Shown piece by piece: positions 10,999-23,783 of a DNA stretch of 64,000 bases (position 1 is its first letter; each line of letters opens with the position of its first letter). The stretch lies in contig NC_079364.1 of the NCBI RefSeq assembly GCF_021018895.1, forward strand, positions 18,059,885 to 18,123,884. Direction: 5' to 3'. The position numbers and the translations under genes are program-made. A model generated the notes under the pieces. It saw only the letters and a list, made by a program, of their open reading frames with translations. It made no database searches and was not told the DNA's origin. Origin of the DNA: Seriola aureovittata (Eukaryota > Chordata > Actinopteri > Carangiformes > Carangidae).

Positions 10999-12483
10999 AT
11001 GGCGACCTTTAAAGAAGTGGCTCGCACAGCTGTTGGTGGATCAGACGAGGAGCTTCCAACACAGGAGGACGCAGTTGGGGAAGAGCCTTACAGGACACCA
11101 GAGAGGAGACATGTTGATGTCCTTCTAGATATTAGTGAGGAGGACTCCCTGAAAGAACTGGAGCCATATGAGTATCACTGTTACTCTGGTTTGGAAGAAG
11201 CTGTAAGTGAATTAATATATTCTTGCTACAAAACTTTTTACTACCTGCTTTTATCTGATGTACTTAATGTTACCTTTAAAGTGAGTTGTACCAGTTATAT
11301 ATGATGATTCTTTGTGTCCTCTAACACAGTTTGGAGTCAGCAGCAAAATTATGTAACCTACAGGCTCAAATGAGAACAACTATTAAATATCTAATGCTAA
11401 TTTTTAATTAATTATATTCTCAACTGTTGATATAACCCTTATCTATATGGTAATTTGTCAGATATTGGTATCATATTGATACAATATCACATATCAATAT
11501 TAGCATAATTTCAACTTCCTCACTTTTCATTTTAACTTGGCCTAATAAGTAATTTCTCTGGTGTATTTTCAAAACTGTTTTCATATTGAACAAGTTATTT
11601 CATTGTAAACCAGGTCCGAGGTTGGGCCAGAGTTGCACCACTGAGCTGCATACTTTTGACTCAGAAGAGATACAGGAAACCAAAGCACAAGGAGGCTGAC
11701 AACCCAACCACCGTATCTGTTGACCCAACACTCCTTAATGCAGACAGCTCAGCCAGCTGTGAGTCGCATGCAGGCTCTCATAACAACTTAAAGAAATCCA
11801 TGCCATTAAATCAGCAGGTGGGATCTTGGAGTAACACTCCTGTGGCGGCCCTGCAGCCAGATGCCTCAGAATGGCCTGTCCTGGGTGCCATGAAGAAAAC
11901 TACGTCACACCTCTTACTCAAAGAAAAGATGGAGGCGGAAGGGATGCTCAGAGGGACTCCTGTGCAGCTTCACCATCTGTCTTTAAAATACTCTGTGTCA
12001 GAGAATAAGCCCACTAAGCCTCAGAGAGTCAGCCACAGCCACAGGTCCAATAATACAGTTGTTCCCATTAAAAACTTCACATTTTTACCACCAATCAAGT
12101 CACCACACCAGAATCCCAAGGTCGGTGGCCAACTCTGCAGTGGGAGGAAGGCCTCAGAGGGAGAAACCTTAGAGGAAAACTGTTTCATGTTTGATGATAA
12201 GAGTGAGACAAGAGGAACAAGAGTGGACCCTGCTGTTAATACAGAGCTTCCCAATTACTCTGCAGCTCTGACCTCCAAGTACCGGACATGTCAACATAAC
12301 CCCCACTTGTTCTCTGCTGTAAGTGTTTCTGTCTCCAAGAGGTATCAGGTACCTATTTCTTCCAAACCTGACACAGTGCACCACAGGAGATACTCAATGG
12401 GCAAGAGCCTGACACAGGCCCTCCACACCAGCACTGCAGCAGGTGCACAAGCCCATATGCACCCCAGCTGCCTGTTTTCTTAA
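10999..12483 (+). CDS. c16orf46: C16orf46 homologue (uncharacterised protein)
   Basis: Two coding exons, 10999-11202 (68 codons, donor gtaagt) and 11614-12483 (289 codons plus TAA; acceptor aaccag), joined in phase 0, give 357 residues against 395 in human as I recall it. Function is unknown. Recognition rests on short conserved patches: the LEEA|VRGWAR segment across the splice junction (human WEEAVQGWGR), a DASEWPVLGAMKK patch (human KDWAIPGTNRGK) and FLPPIKS (human VLPPLKA). The rest is polar, low in structure and diverged. No domain, signal peptide or membrane segment is seen. The next gene, ATMIN, converges on it, as in human. The ATG has an A at -3 and G at +4. An intron of 411 bases separates the exons and holds nothing recognisable. 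Confidence 0.85.
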
Positions 12484-13544
12484 TACTGTATGCTGTCACT
12501 CTGTATGAGGCCTTAGTATTCAGTATTTTACAGCTTTAAACTCTCAGGTTCAACGAAGTAAAATCTGTTTTACCAATGCATCATATGGTATTTCCATTAC
12601 AATAGTCAGCTGGAAGAATTAAATCAATGTATGAAACATGTTCATAAAAGTAACTCATTGCGGAGGTAATTCATTTAGTGTTAAGAGTTCAGTCAGTCCT
12701 CTTTGGCACATGTCAGACCATACTTACAATAACATTAATTGTCAATGTTGAAATGTTACGCTCCATATGTCTTTTGGGCCTTTATTTTGTTCTGACCAGT
12801 TCCCACAAGTGTTTTTTCAGCTGTTCTAGTTACCTAGCAACGGTGCAACTACCTCATAAGAAGCCTGGTTGTGTGCCTGCCAGGCACATGTTCTGCTTTT
12901 TAAACTACAACCTACACTAAAGCTCTGTCAGAACTTTAGTATCGCATTGTAGTTTCTGTCTATGCATGATATAAGCTGTGGCCAAACTACTGCATCTGCT
13001 CAGTGCACTTTCAGTTTTATATCGGAAGGTATAAGTGTTTTCTGGTGGCTATGGATGGGGTCTGGGTTGTACAGTGTACAAGGGTTATCAGTGCAATATT
13101 ATGCCGAGATCCCTGAATATACTGCATGGCATGTTGGTCTCCAAAGACCAGCCACATCTTGCAATACTTTTTAAACTTGCATGATTGATACTTATTACAC
13201 TACCTCTTTAGGGTTTAGCTGCCTTGTAAAATAAAAGAATAATATAGTGGGTTGTTCTATAATCAAAAGAGCTGAAGTGTTAACCTAATCAAATCAAATG
13301 TTTGTCTTACCTGAATGTGTACATAAAATAAAATGGTTACTTAGAACTGATTTGTAAAGGGTTGTTATATTTGGTAAAAAGATGAAATACACAATACTAT
13401 GAAGTTTTATGAAGTTTTATTTTGTTCTATAATAAGTATGAGAAAGGGTCAACCTACTGAAATCTATCATGGTGCTCCTTTAAGCTTGTAGTTTTGCACA
13501 GAAGAACAAAATACATTGCACACTGAAGAAGGAATCATCAAAAT
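12484..13544 (+). other. c16orf46: C16orf46 3'UTR and flank
   Basis: No coding potential. Candidate poly(A) signals are attaaa near 12617 and aataaa variants near 13230 and 13325; which one is used cannot be told. A short direct duplication of gaagttttat occurs near 13400. Confidence 0.4.
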
Positions 13545-14072
13545 CTGTGCATTTTATATCCCCATACCAAACATGGTTGATGTGTGAAACTCAACGGACT
13601 CCATGTTGCCCTCCATCTCCTCCTACCGCTGTACCAATGTATTGTTCAACCCATCCTGATCTACTGCTCCAACTATTTCTTAAACATGCTCTCTCTCGCA
13701 AACTGGGCCAAACTCACACACATAACCCAGACTGCTGCCAAGGTAACAGGTCTTCCCACATCCAACCTCACAGAGCTTAATTCTGGGGCCATCACATGTA
13801 CTGCAAATACAATAGCACCTGGGGTGCAGAAGGCCTTGCTTTGGCAAAAGCCTGGTATCTGCAGCAATAGCTGCCCTAAACTGTTCCATTCTGAATGGGT
13901 TTGGTAATACATGTCTTGTTCTCATGTTGTATTGCCTGTCGCTGTTGTGTTGTACACATATTTCTTCCTGTCATTATTGTATGATGTTGTGTGTAAAGTG
14001 TAATGCTGATTTTCCCTGTGATGTACAGCGCTGTGAAAAAGGGACAATAAAGTCCAACTAACTAAATAGTAG
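13545..14072 (+). mobile_element. 3' end of a non-LTR retrotransposon (LINE), internally decayed
   Basis: The translation around 13610-13790 reads as the end of a reverse transcriptase region (PILIYCSNYFLNMLSLANWAKL, then THITQTAAKVTGLPTSNL in parts), well known from fish LINEs. The copy continues into a non-coding tail that ends ggacaataaagtccaactaa, typical of a LINE 3' end with short terminal repeats. It is 5'-truncated. Clade (L2- or Rex1-like) is uncertain. Confidence 0.65.
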
Positions 14073-14190
14073 TAGACACCCATTGTGGCAACATGTACCC
14101 CACTTTCCTTGTTTGTACTGTTTGAGTTTTTCTTCTCCTACCTTTGTTCTATACTAACTGATAAGGAATACAATATATACTTTCCAGCAG

Positions 14191-16339
14191 TTTATTTGTG
14201 ACATCTGTAGTGTAGCTTCAACAATTAATCAAGGCAACCATTAACTCTACTACAGGCAAGAAAACTCAAATTCAGTTAAAACAAATATTTTGTGCTGGGA
14301 AAATATCAGCATGCACTTCTTACAGAAGGGAAAATAAAGCACTGACACTTGAGACTGACATGGCTTCTACACATAGTTCTGTTGTAAGCAAGTAATTTTC
14401 CCCCATGCCACTAAACCAGCGGGGAGCAGCTATGCTGTATTTGTAATCAAGAACCACAACCAAGAAGTACTAATGTAAATACAAGAAATGTTGAAGTTGA
14501 TATGAATGTCAAAAATCCTTATTAACAAATGGAAATTATCCTTAAACTATTTGGATATGGTGCAAAAAATAGAGCATGTTAAACTTGGGCACATTCTTCA
14601 GTTTCTACAAACATCTATAAACTGTATCAGCATTAATCATCCCTCCATAAAAATAGTAAGATGGCATCAAACAAACTCTTCAGTAAAATGCTGCATAGCA
14701 TTATTTTCATGTGACAGAACATAAATCTTTCCATAGAAACTATGGAGAACAATTAGGGACATTCCAATATTTCATGCAACCATGATGAAAATACCAATAC
14801 AGAACGTACTAAACATGCAAAGCAAAGACAGAAAGGATTCTGACAATTTTTTAGTGTGATTTTCCAAAACATATTCTTGTATAATTCTGATAAATATTTT
14901 ACCTCAAAGCAGCAAATTCAATTGTCTGTAACAGAACTAAAGTTAATACTTAGGTTAAGGCACCAACGTAACAAAATGAACAAATAAACAAGGCCTACAG
15001 CTCTATATTGCCTAGTGGAACGCAGTCTGTATGTGGTGCCTGTGGATAATGAGGTAACTCAGTGCAACAGTATAATGAAAAACACAATCAAAACATTAAG
15101 TTTAAATGCTTGAAGAACAGAGTAAAAATAATTACAATAAACTAAAATACTGTGTCCAAATTGTTAAGGGTGGAAACTAATCATTTTCATAGAAGATATT
15201 CAACAGGACTCCTTTCAGTCCAAATCAGGTGGTGAATACATACAATAACTCTGTGCTAATCCTAGCTCTAATCCACAATGTGTTTCTGTATAGTTAACAT
15301 CACTGGATCACTTCAGCACAGAGCACTGCTACTGTATACACTTACACCCAGCTAATGAATAAGATGATGACAGCCTATTTTGCTTACTGACTTGAACTGA
15401 CTGCTTAGCTATGGAGACCCAGACACAAAAAACGTGTTTACGAAACATCAAACTTCACAATCACATTTCAATGAAAGGTGTGCAACAACCGACAAGACAA
15501 ACATTTCATTTATACTTGTGCCACATCTGCATGACTAACGGTATATTTCAAAGATGCATCTTAACAGCTTTGATCAATGCCTAGTTGAAGGCTTTACAGG
15601 GTTTAATTATCTAAAACTGATTATCACTGCTCAAGTTTTCCACTGGTTTACTAGTTTATAGTTTTGCAGCTGCTGACAAGGCAACATCAAAGAGGCATCC
15701 ATCAGATACACAAGCGGAGAATTGGTATTTTATGTTTGTGCTGCTGACCAAGTGAAGGCTCCATGCACATTTCGAACATACGTAATCTACATGTACAATA
15801 TTGTGCACTGTACGATTGAGATGAAACTGTGTTCATGCAGTATATGCATATCTGAAAGCTGTTATACAGGGTAACAATTTTATAAGCCTTTTCCTGACAG
15901 CCAGGCACAGCAAAAGATGTCATCCCTTTTAAGTGCAGATCTAACATTGATGAAATGTTAAGTCATTTTTAAATTGCTAGTAAGACCAAACAGTGAAAAC
16001 CATACACAGTGGTTATACACTGAAATATAGAAGTAAACTGGCATTTAAGACAAGACACATACAATATGTTACTTCATGTGCAAATAAATATGTAAACGGT
16101 CAGAGGAGCTGATAAACCATGCCCACTGAGCTAATAAAGTGCAGCACAGCAGCCAGGATATACACCTGGAAAGGCTCTGGACATGATGACCTCAGTGGAA
16201 TGTTCAAAGACATTTTCAGACTTCTTACTGCTAAGACTATGGTCCACCAGAAGACAGCATAGACTGATTCCTCTTACAGGAAGAGGCAGATATCAGAGAC
16301 CTGTACTGCAAAAGCTTAGGCAGCTTCACTAAGAGGGCT
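14191..16339 (-). other. atmin: Probable ATMIN 3'UTR
   Basis: AT-rich, repeat-poor sequence directly downstream of the ATMIN stop. tttatt at 14191-14196 is AATAAA on the minus strand and lies just before the boundary with the LINE fragment on the other side. The end point is inferred. Confidence 0.4.
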
Positions 16340-19300
16340 TCAGCTGTTGGGTTTCTCAGGGTGCTGAAAGAGAGCACAAAGCTCCTCACATGTCTGGGTT
16401 TCCACGGAGCTGAAATGGGACTCCATATTCCACGCAAGGTCTGCTGACAAGAAATCATCCATGACAGTTTGTGTTTCGTTGCTAGTCAGGAAGAGGTGTC
16501 CCAGGCCTTCTGCTTGGCTGGTCACAGTTTGTGTCTCTGTGCTGTTCAGCAGCCGTGCATGTTCACCCTGACTGACAGGGGTCTGAGCAGAGAGGCCAGT
16601 GGCAAATGAAGGGAGATCGGTTTGTGTTTCTGTATCTGAGGACTCCGTGCTCATAGAAAAGCTTGAATGTCGCAGGATGCTGCTCAGGGGCATGTGGCTT
16701 CCAGCGTTCAGCAGGAAATTGAGGTCAGTTTGAGTTTGAGTATCAAATAGCTCCAGGTCGCTGGCTTGGGTTCGACTTGGTCCTTCGCTTTGGTCCAATT
16801 CATCAATCAGGAGGAAGTCTGTCTGTGTCTGGATGTCCAGAGACTCCAGAGGCGTGTCATTGCCCAATCCTCCCAACTCACTCTCCTCTGTCTGTGTCTG
16901 GATGTGCACGGCATTGAGGAACTCTTCAAAGTCAAAGTCTATGCCGTTGTGTTGCTCCTGAACAGAGCCCAGACCTGAACCACAGCCTGCGGAGGCCTCA
17001 GTGAGCACCTGGTGGCCTGACATGCTGTCAGACAGAATGTTTTCTAAGTCATTTAACAAGGTCATTGTTTGGGTCTGGTTGTCTGCCATGTTGTTTGAGT
17101 TGAGCTCATCTGTCTGCACCCCAAAACACATACCACCTGCTGACTTTGAGTCCTCATATATACTGTCTCCTGCAGCAGTGAGGGTGTCATCTAAGTCCAG
17201 AGCTGTCTGGGTGGAGACACTCAGGGAGTCATTGTCAAATAGGTCAGTGCACATGATAGTCTGGACCTGAGCCTTCTCTTCTGATTGTGGCATGGCAAAA
17301 TGTGTCTGTGTCTGCCTGGTTTTGTATGGGGGCACAGCTGAGGAGGAGCAAGGAATTTGGCTCAGGCACTGGCTATCTGTCTGAGCTCCAATAGAAGATG
17401 TGGCTTTGGCTCGGGAGGAGAATGTCTGGGTTTCAACACTGACGGGGAGGAGGACTTGAGCACTCACGCTGATGTCTGTTTGGGAACAGGATGATACTGA
17501 GGACTCACCCACAGAGCACAAGCCTATTCCCTCCCCAACACCCAACCCTGTGGGCATTTTTGACAAGTATGATTTGTCTGTCTGAATGTTGGTGGAGGTG
17601 AATGTTGGTTGTCCTGCCAGGCTGCTGGGCGAGTCATCTGCATCCAAACTGACCTGGACCCCTGTGCTAATGGGCCCCAGGCTAGAACGGGAAGTAGGCA
17701 TGCTATCCTTGAAACCCAAACTCTTAGCATCAAGTTGGGGTACCACCGCTCCTGTGGCTTGTGGCAGGAGGTGAAGAGTGCTGAGGGAGCCTTGGCTGTC
17801 TACTGCCAGCACTACAGACCTCAGAGCCCCACTTTCTGTGGATGGAAGGAGGACAGGCAGGTGCGCTAGCTGCATCACAGGCACACTAACCAATGCCATC
17901 TTGGGCTTTGGTAGAAGCAACTTCTGGAGGTTCTTACGTGGGTTTGAGTTCTGACTCACTGAGTCTGGGATTTGAACAGTTGTATGAGAAGGGAGAGCAG
18001 TCTCTGTCAGCTCTTTAGTAGCAGGAATGATCTGACAGCTTGACTCAATGCTCTTAACCTTTTCAGAACCACTTAACAGTTTCTCCATCTTTCGCTTTTT
18101 TACTGGAGGAATTCTGTAAAGAAACAAAACAGATACAGAAAAAGTCAGCCAAAATGGATTTTTAGCCAGAACTTATACAAAGTTTCAATAAAAAACACTC
18201 TCCACTATGAATGTACATGCCTGTGTTCTGTGGGAATCTCATGTCCTGTCCTGTAGATGTGTGATAGTAGAGCAGCCCTGCTGGCATAGGGGCATCCACA
18301 TGTGCAGTGGTAGGTCTTCCCACAGTCCTCTATGTGCCTCTTTAGGTCCCACTCTGTGCTGTAGCCATTGTTGCACTTGGAGCACTTGTGTTTCTTCTCT
18401 GCATGCATCTTCATAAAGTGCTACAATGAAACAGATCAAAGAACAAAGAATATATTGAATATGATATCTTTTTAAAGCTATAATATGTAACTTTTCCACA
18501 TTAAAATGTCTAAAATCGACTAGATCTATGATATATATTATGTTGAGTTGTGTACTTACATTATCCCAAATGTTTACATCAATTTTCAAACACAGAGAAC
18601 TCTGTAATTTTAATCAAAGCAACAGTCTGTTTCATCTGGTTGCCTGTCAACGGCGACATATCCCCTTTGCGCATGCGTCAGCATTGTGGTAGTCTGCCAG
18701 AAGTGGTCAAAATTGAATTTTTATCCAGTTTTAAGGCACATTTTTACACTACACTTAAGATATTGGTCGTTTTTAACTATATATTTTAATAGCTTTTTAA
18801 CAGCTCAGCTCCCAGTCCCTCTGAGTTGTCCTGTATCTGCCGAAAACAGTGCCAAGGAAACACAGATTTTTAAGGTGAAACTGTTTTATTTAGTGTTTTT
18901 ACCTGATTTCATCACCGGTCCATTTGTTTTAGCGAGGAGACCTCTGAGGGTAATTCAGCTCTCGGTAAAAACATCCTGAACTCCAGGATCATAAGTAATC
19001 AGAGAAACAAGCTGAGCAAACGTTAGTGGTAGTTTGGCTTGCTGCACCTTTGGGTCAGTTTTTTATGTGAAACTACTTTGTTCAGTGCTTTACCGGTTTT
19101 AATCACCTGGTCAATTTGTTTTGGAGAGGAGGAGACCTCTACGAATAATTCAGCTCCTGGTAAAAATTTCCTCATAACCGACACTGAAGGAATCCTAACT
19201 GGGAGTAGCTGATGGCAATGGGAGACAACAACTCCCACATTCCCATGCTACTTCACGATGTCAGTTAACTCTTGACTTTTGTTATTGCTTTGCTTGAGAG

Positions 19301-22300
19301 ATTCCAAAGCAACAGAAAAATTACAGTGTGTTTGACATATGTCATTACTATATTAAAGAATGTAGAGCCCTTTGCAGTCCTTTTCATACACTCTGTAAAA
19401 CTCTACCATTATTACATCTGTGATAAACTCCACCAGTATGACATCATTCCTGCAAAATGTTTTTTTTCTAACATATTTGGTGTTGAGTATTACAATAAGA
19501 GCTCTTTCACAGAACTGATACTTCATCATTTTACTGTGATTACATGCAAAGGCTTACAAGTCAGTGGAGGAAAAGCTTACTTGTTTAACCAGGGAGAACT
19601 GCGAGAAGGGTCTGTTGGGCCCCCTGGGACAGCCCTCAATGGGACAGCAGTAAAGCTTCTGAGAGCCCTTCATGTCCTTTCTGACCGTGGGATTGACAAT
19701 ACCATCCTGAGGGTGACAATGGCAGCAAAAGACAAAGAGAGAGGACAAAAAAGAGCTTTTAGATGTTAAGATTATACCTGTTCTCCGCATAGCTTGCTGT
19801 GAGTGTTAAGGAATATCATAAATTCTGATATCACCATAAATACAAGCAGCCATCATAAAGACCTGTAGTGCTTTCACAATGCCATCTGTGCTGTACATCA
19901 AAAATACAAAATGTTGCTGTTTTATACTATTTTTTTCAGGACTACAAAAATAAAAGTGATGGTTGTACTATGCCTTGCTTGTCTTGATGAAAAGAAATGA
20001 AGAAAAGAAATGAATGCGCTTGGCAGCTATTGGAATTTAACAGTTTGCTGTACAACCCCTCCCCTCAACGTCCCAGGGCAGACTTGCTAAACCAGCTGTC
20101 AGCACATAGTATCATTAAAATCATTTTGACTGATGACTAGCATGATGCATTTTATAGAGAACAGCACCTACACTAAATTTATGGTGTGCATGGTGAAAAC
20201 AGATAAAAACCACAAGACTCCATAACAGTCATTAATGCTACAGCCTTCCACTGGTCAAGGTCACCTCCATCTGCTGTAACACTGGAGGGAGCCGAACAGC
20301 TGAAGCTGACAAATACCCTCCTGGTTTATCAATAAGGAATTAGCATAAAATGACACATCCTTCAAATAATAAATGTTCTTGAAGTTTGCTTCAGCTACAT
20401 CATATGGTTGTGGGCTGAATCCTGAGTCATGTCATGACATTATTTGTCATTAGTCAGTAGTTGGCTTTAGCTCAAAACACAAAGCAAGTCAAGATTTCCA
20501 CAGCCTTTTACGAAGTCATTGCTGAGATTCTATCCTTTTCTGAGTAACAGTCTCTAAACTCTGGTTTTCCTTGTTGTAAAGGGAAAGATAGAAAGGCAGC
20601 TAAAAGGCAAAAACAGTCACATTAGGCCTATGAAAGGAATCTGATCTGGGCTGAGTGCACAAGCTCAAATGAAATGCATCAGTATTCACGGGGGAGACAG
20701 CTACCCTGTTCAGAGACATGAACAGTCACTGATCAGCAAATACATTACTGCTGTGCAATGATGCAGGATAGCTACAATGGTGTCTAAGTGGACGTAATAT
20801 AAACAGATATGGTGTTTCACATCATGCCTCATTCTTGTAGTCTAATTTCTGAATAATGCAGAGGAAGCATACAGACTGAGCAGTTCCAGCATTTAGGCAC
20901 TTCGTCATCATATCACCCAGAATATCACTGCCACTGTTGTCGCTGTTGAAATTGCTGTGCATTAAAAATAACTTTTCAGTCAAAGATGCAAAATCAAAAA
21001 CCATTACTGAAGCACTGCCGCTTGCCCTCTTTTCTCACTTTACACCAAAGACACAATCTGTGATTAATGTGTGGCTGCACAAGATAAACTCAACATACAG
21101 GGCAGGAATTTTCCACAGCTCACTAAGTGACACATCTTTTAGTACATGGATGAACAGGAATTAAACATTGGCTATCAAAAGCTTCCTATAGCTTTTAAAG
21201 GTTTGTTCAGACCAATAGTAAGACACTCAAACTTTCAAACAGTATGGCCAAATTAGGCCTTTAAACACTGTTCTAGCTGGACTAAATGGACTATGTCTAA
21301 GACCTCATTCAAATTCTCACATTCACCTATTTTAAACAAAGAGCTTAGTCTATTCCAGGACAAAAGGCAGCCTTGCCCAGCAAAGAACTTCATTCATGGA
21401 GGGGAAACAGTGAGCTACTGCCTCCCACGAAAAAGCCCAGTTCAGTGAGGACGTAAGAACTAGGGTCAGGGGGTAAACTTTGGTCCAAATGATTGGACTG
21501 CCTCCATTTTGCTGACTGTTTAGTGGTAGTAGTGGTAGGAGTAGTAGACTATATTAGACTCAGAAAATCAATAGTGCTCGTGTGGTCGTATTTGAGAGGC
21601 GAAGAGACTCTTACCACACAACGTTAAAAAGATTCCTCCTTTCACACACTACCACAGCCAAATCAGATACTCGCCAAATTCCTGCCCTCAACTACGAGTC
21701 CACCACACAAAACCTCTAACGAAGGGAGGAGATCTGAATCCAAAAATGCAGAACCAATCGATTACCACGTGTGATCCAAATCAATAATAGATAACATAAG
21801 CAGCTAGTTACAGTGTAGCTAGCCAGCTAATGGAAAACTTAAATGTTATGCAGCTTCACCCACATAAAAACTAGCTACATAAACTTTTATCTAACGTCAA
21901 CTACACCTTCCTGTTTTGTTAAGCATCCCCACTGTGTTAGCTTACGCGAAGTTGTTATGGATGACTTGCGTTTTCCAATCTTATGACAGTGTTTACTCGA
22001 TAGTGAGTTAGCCAAGTTAGCATTGCAGTTACGCACACGCCTAAACCCTGTGGACACTAACCAGGTTTTGTCATCGTTTACCTTTATTCTATGTGACTTC
22101 ACAAGATGCATGTTCAGCGCAGGTGTGTTGGGGAGAATCTTGCCACATCCTTCCACGGTGCAGAGGATGTTCGTCCTCACTTCTTTGGTCAGCTCCATGA
22201 TAGTGGGTTTTATTATTTCCCGTGACTGTGACAGAGACTCTTCATTGCATTTCGGACTGTCTGTTATAGCGTTATCTCTGTTATTCGCCTTGCCCGTTGC

Positions 22301-22312
22301 AGAGGCAGCCAT
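16340..22312 (-). CDS. atmin: ATM interactor ATMIN/ASCIZ, zinc-finger transcription factor
   Basis: Nuclear factor that interacts with ATM and activates the dynein light chain gene DYNLL1, whose product in turn binds ATMIN. Coding exons: 22082-22312, 19581-19706, 18221-18420, 16340-18113; phases agree and give 776 residues (human 823). The start chosen is MAASATG at 22312, matching the human MAAS start; the open frame extends 18 codons upstream. Zinc fingers: CTVEGCGKILPN at about 51 ending in HLVKSH; CCPIEGC at 97 running across the exon junction to HFMKMH; HKCSKC to HIEDC; CTCGCPYA ending in HIYRTGH by about 180. The C-terminal two thirds carries at least eleven TQT motifs plus SQT/VQT/AQT variants, the LC8 docking array. 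The third intron starts with GC. Introns 1 and 2 are 2.4 and 1.2 kb. Confidence 0.95.
18480..19260. repeat. Repeat-derived block in ATMIN intron 2 with an internal tandem duplication
   Basis: Two diverged direct copies of about 115-120 bases, 18866-18985 and 19060-19180, are offset by roughly 192-195 bases; both carry gtgaaact, a gaggagacctct core and an aattcagctc end. The left flank (cttttccacattaaaatg) resembles a non-autonomous fish repeat I have seen elsewhere, so the block is probably transposon-derived. Family not assigned. Confidence 0.5.
19707..22081 (-). other. atmin: ATMIN intron 1
   Basis: 2.4-kb intron bounded by the donor gtaaac after exon 1 and the acceptor ctcag before exon 2. 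No coding exon or recognised repeat inside; several open stretches have no support. Confidence 0.6.
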
Positions 22313-22439
22313 GTTTCTGTGTTGACAGTCCATTCTGTGTTTGGCTGATAGCCCCGGTAGCAGCATTGAATGAATGGCAGCATACCGTCCCTCAGTTTTG
22401 CCTGAAAGGCTGTTGTGCCACCTTCACTCGAGAGGACAG

Positions 22440-22470
22440 CTGGGGGAGCGCAGGTACTTCCGGTATAATT
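22440..22470 (-). promoter_or_regulatory. atmin: ATMIN promoter with ETS (GABP-type) site
   Basis: acttccggt at 22456-22464, about 145 bases upstream of the ATG, in a CpG-containing stretch. No TATA box is seen. Fits a housekeeping promoter; binding is inferred from motif only. Confidence 0.4.
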
Positions 22471-23159
22471 AGTATTCTTCCGTTTTGCAAAATAAAATAT
22501 CTAAAGTTTACTAAAAAACGTATTTTTCTGATATTGGTATAGTGTGTGGTGACAGTTTAAAAAGACATTGTTGTCCCCTACACAGAGTCTACATGTTCCT
22601 TCTTACTCTGACCCAAATTGTTTTAAAAATAAATTATAGTAAATGTATTGATCGAACCCTACACAGGCCATTGTGGGTTACAGCTGATGAAAAAATAAAG
22701 AAATACTATCCAGTTTAGCAATTCTATTACTTAGCTCTAACAAATGAACCAAAGTGTTGTCAGTAGAACATGACCAATACATTGGCTGTGCTGATTTTAC
22801 TGGCCAACATTGGCTTATCTGCCTCTAATTATAGATTAGATGTCATAGAAAGTGTCACCATCACATAGCCTATCCACCATAAATTGTCCCAATCATTTTT
22901 GTTACAATCTTTATTAAAAATGGTTAGGTTCATTGCAAGATAAAAAGATGTTCTGATTTTTATGATTTAGATTTTGGCTGGCATCAAAGGTCTATGAGAT
23001 AATCTGTAAAGTGGGGTAGAAAAGAGGGACTTTGGAGCACACAGACTGTGATTTGATGATACTGATGATACCCACTTGGTTTGGCTAATTCATACTGCTG
23101 AAGCCTCATATCAGCTTTGGCTTTGGGGTTCATTTAGTAAACCATCTCTGAGTTGTGTT
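22470..23159. other. Intergenic sequence between ATMIN and CENPN
   Basis: AT-rich, nothing recognised. Confidence 0.4.
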
Positions 23160-23335
23160 AAATGGTAAATGGACTGCGCTAACATAGCATTTTTCTAGTC
23201 AATGCTTTACACTACAAGCCACATTCACACAAATGGGGGGCAATTTAGGGTTCAGTATCTGGCCCAAGGCCAATTCGACATGTGGACAAGAGGAGCCGGG
23301 AATCAAACCGCTGTCAGTATGGACATAAGAAACCA
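23160..23335 (+). repeat. Common fish interspersed repeat fragment
   Basis: The string aaatggtaaatggactgc, the gctttacactacaagcc block and the gaggagccgggaatcaaacc end are hallmarks of a very abundant teleost repeat. This copy is missing internal parts. Its class is not assigned here. Confidence 0.6.
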
Positions 23336-23626
23336 ATAGCTCTTTCAAAGTATGTATGGGCAGTGAACTTTAAGTTCACTCCCAGTAGACCTTTCATTGG
23401 ATGATAGGTGAAAGGAGATGGAATGAGAACTAATGGGTGGGGTGAAAGGACTTTTAGGGGACATAAGTTACAAACTTAAAGAGGATTAAGAGATCTACTT
23501 TTATATTCAGTTTGGACATATATAACATTTGGTGGCAGAAACATTCTGCCACCTGAACAGCAACAAAGGATAATAAAATGACAATCATCTTTTACAGTAG
23601 CAAGCGCATAAAGACAGAAGACATCA

Positions 23627-23632
23627 TTTATT
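23627..23632 (-). other. cenpn: CENPN poly(A) signal
   Basis: tttatt on the + strand (AATAAA on the minus strand), 152 bases past the CENPN stop; gives a short 3'UTR of plausible size. Confidence 0.45.
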
Positions 23633-23783
23633 GATTCTGAGGTCCAAGGAGCCATGACTCTTCAAGAGCTGTGTTAAAAAGATCAATGATAGACTAGTAA
23701 AAGCAAACCATAGGTGGACTGTACATAGCAGAAGTAAAAACAGGCAAAATCATTAGTCCTTTAAATCAAAGGTCATTCACCTA

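Noticed and set aside
16766..17869. Several + strand frames of 60-90 codons
   Set aside because: Antisense shadows of ATMIN exon 4.
19272..19769. 165-codon + strand frame
   Set aside because: It overlaps ATMIN exon 2 and intron 2 in antisense and has no recognisable motif.
22313..22366. Longer ATMIN N-terminus from upstream ATGs
   Set aside because: The MAAS start matches human; the extra 18 residues have no counterpart.
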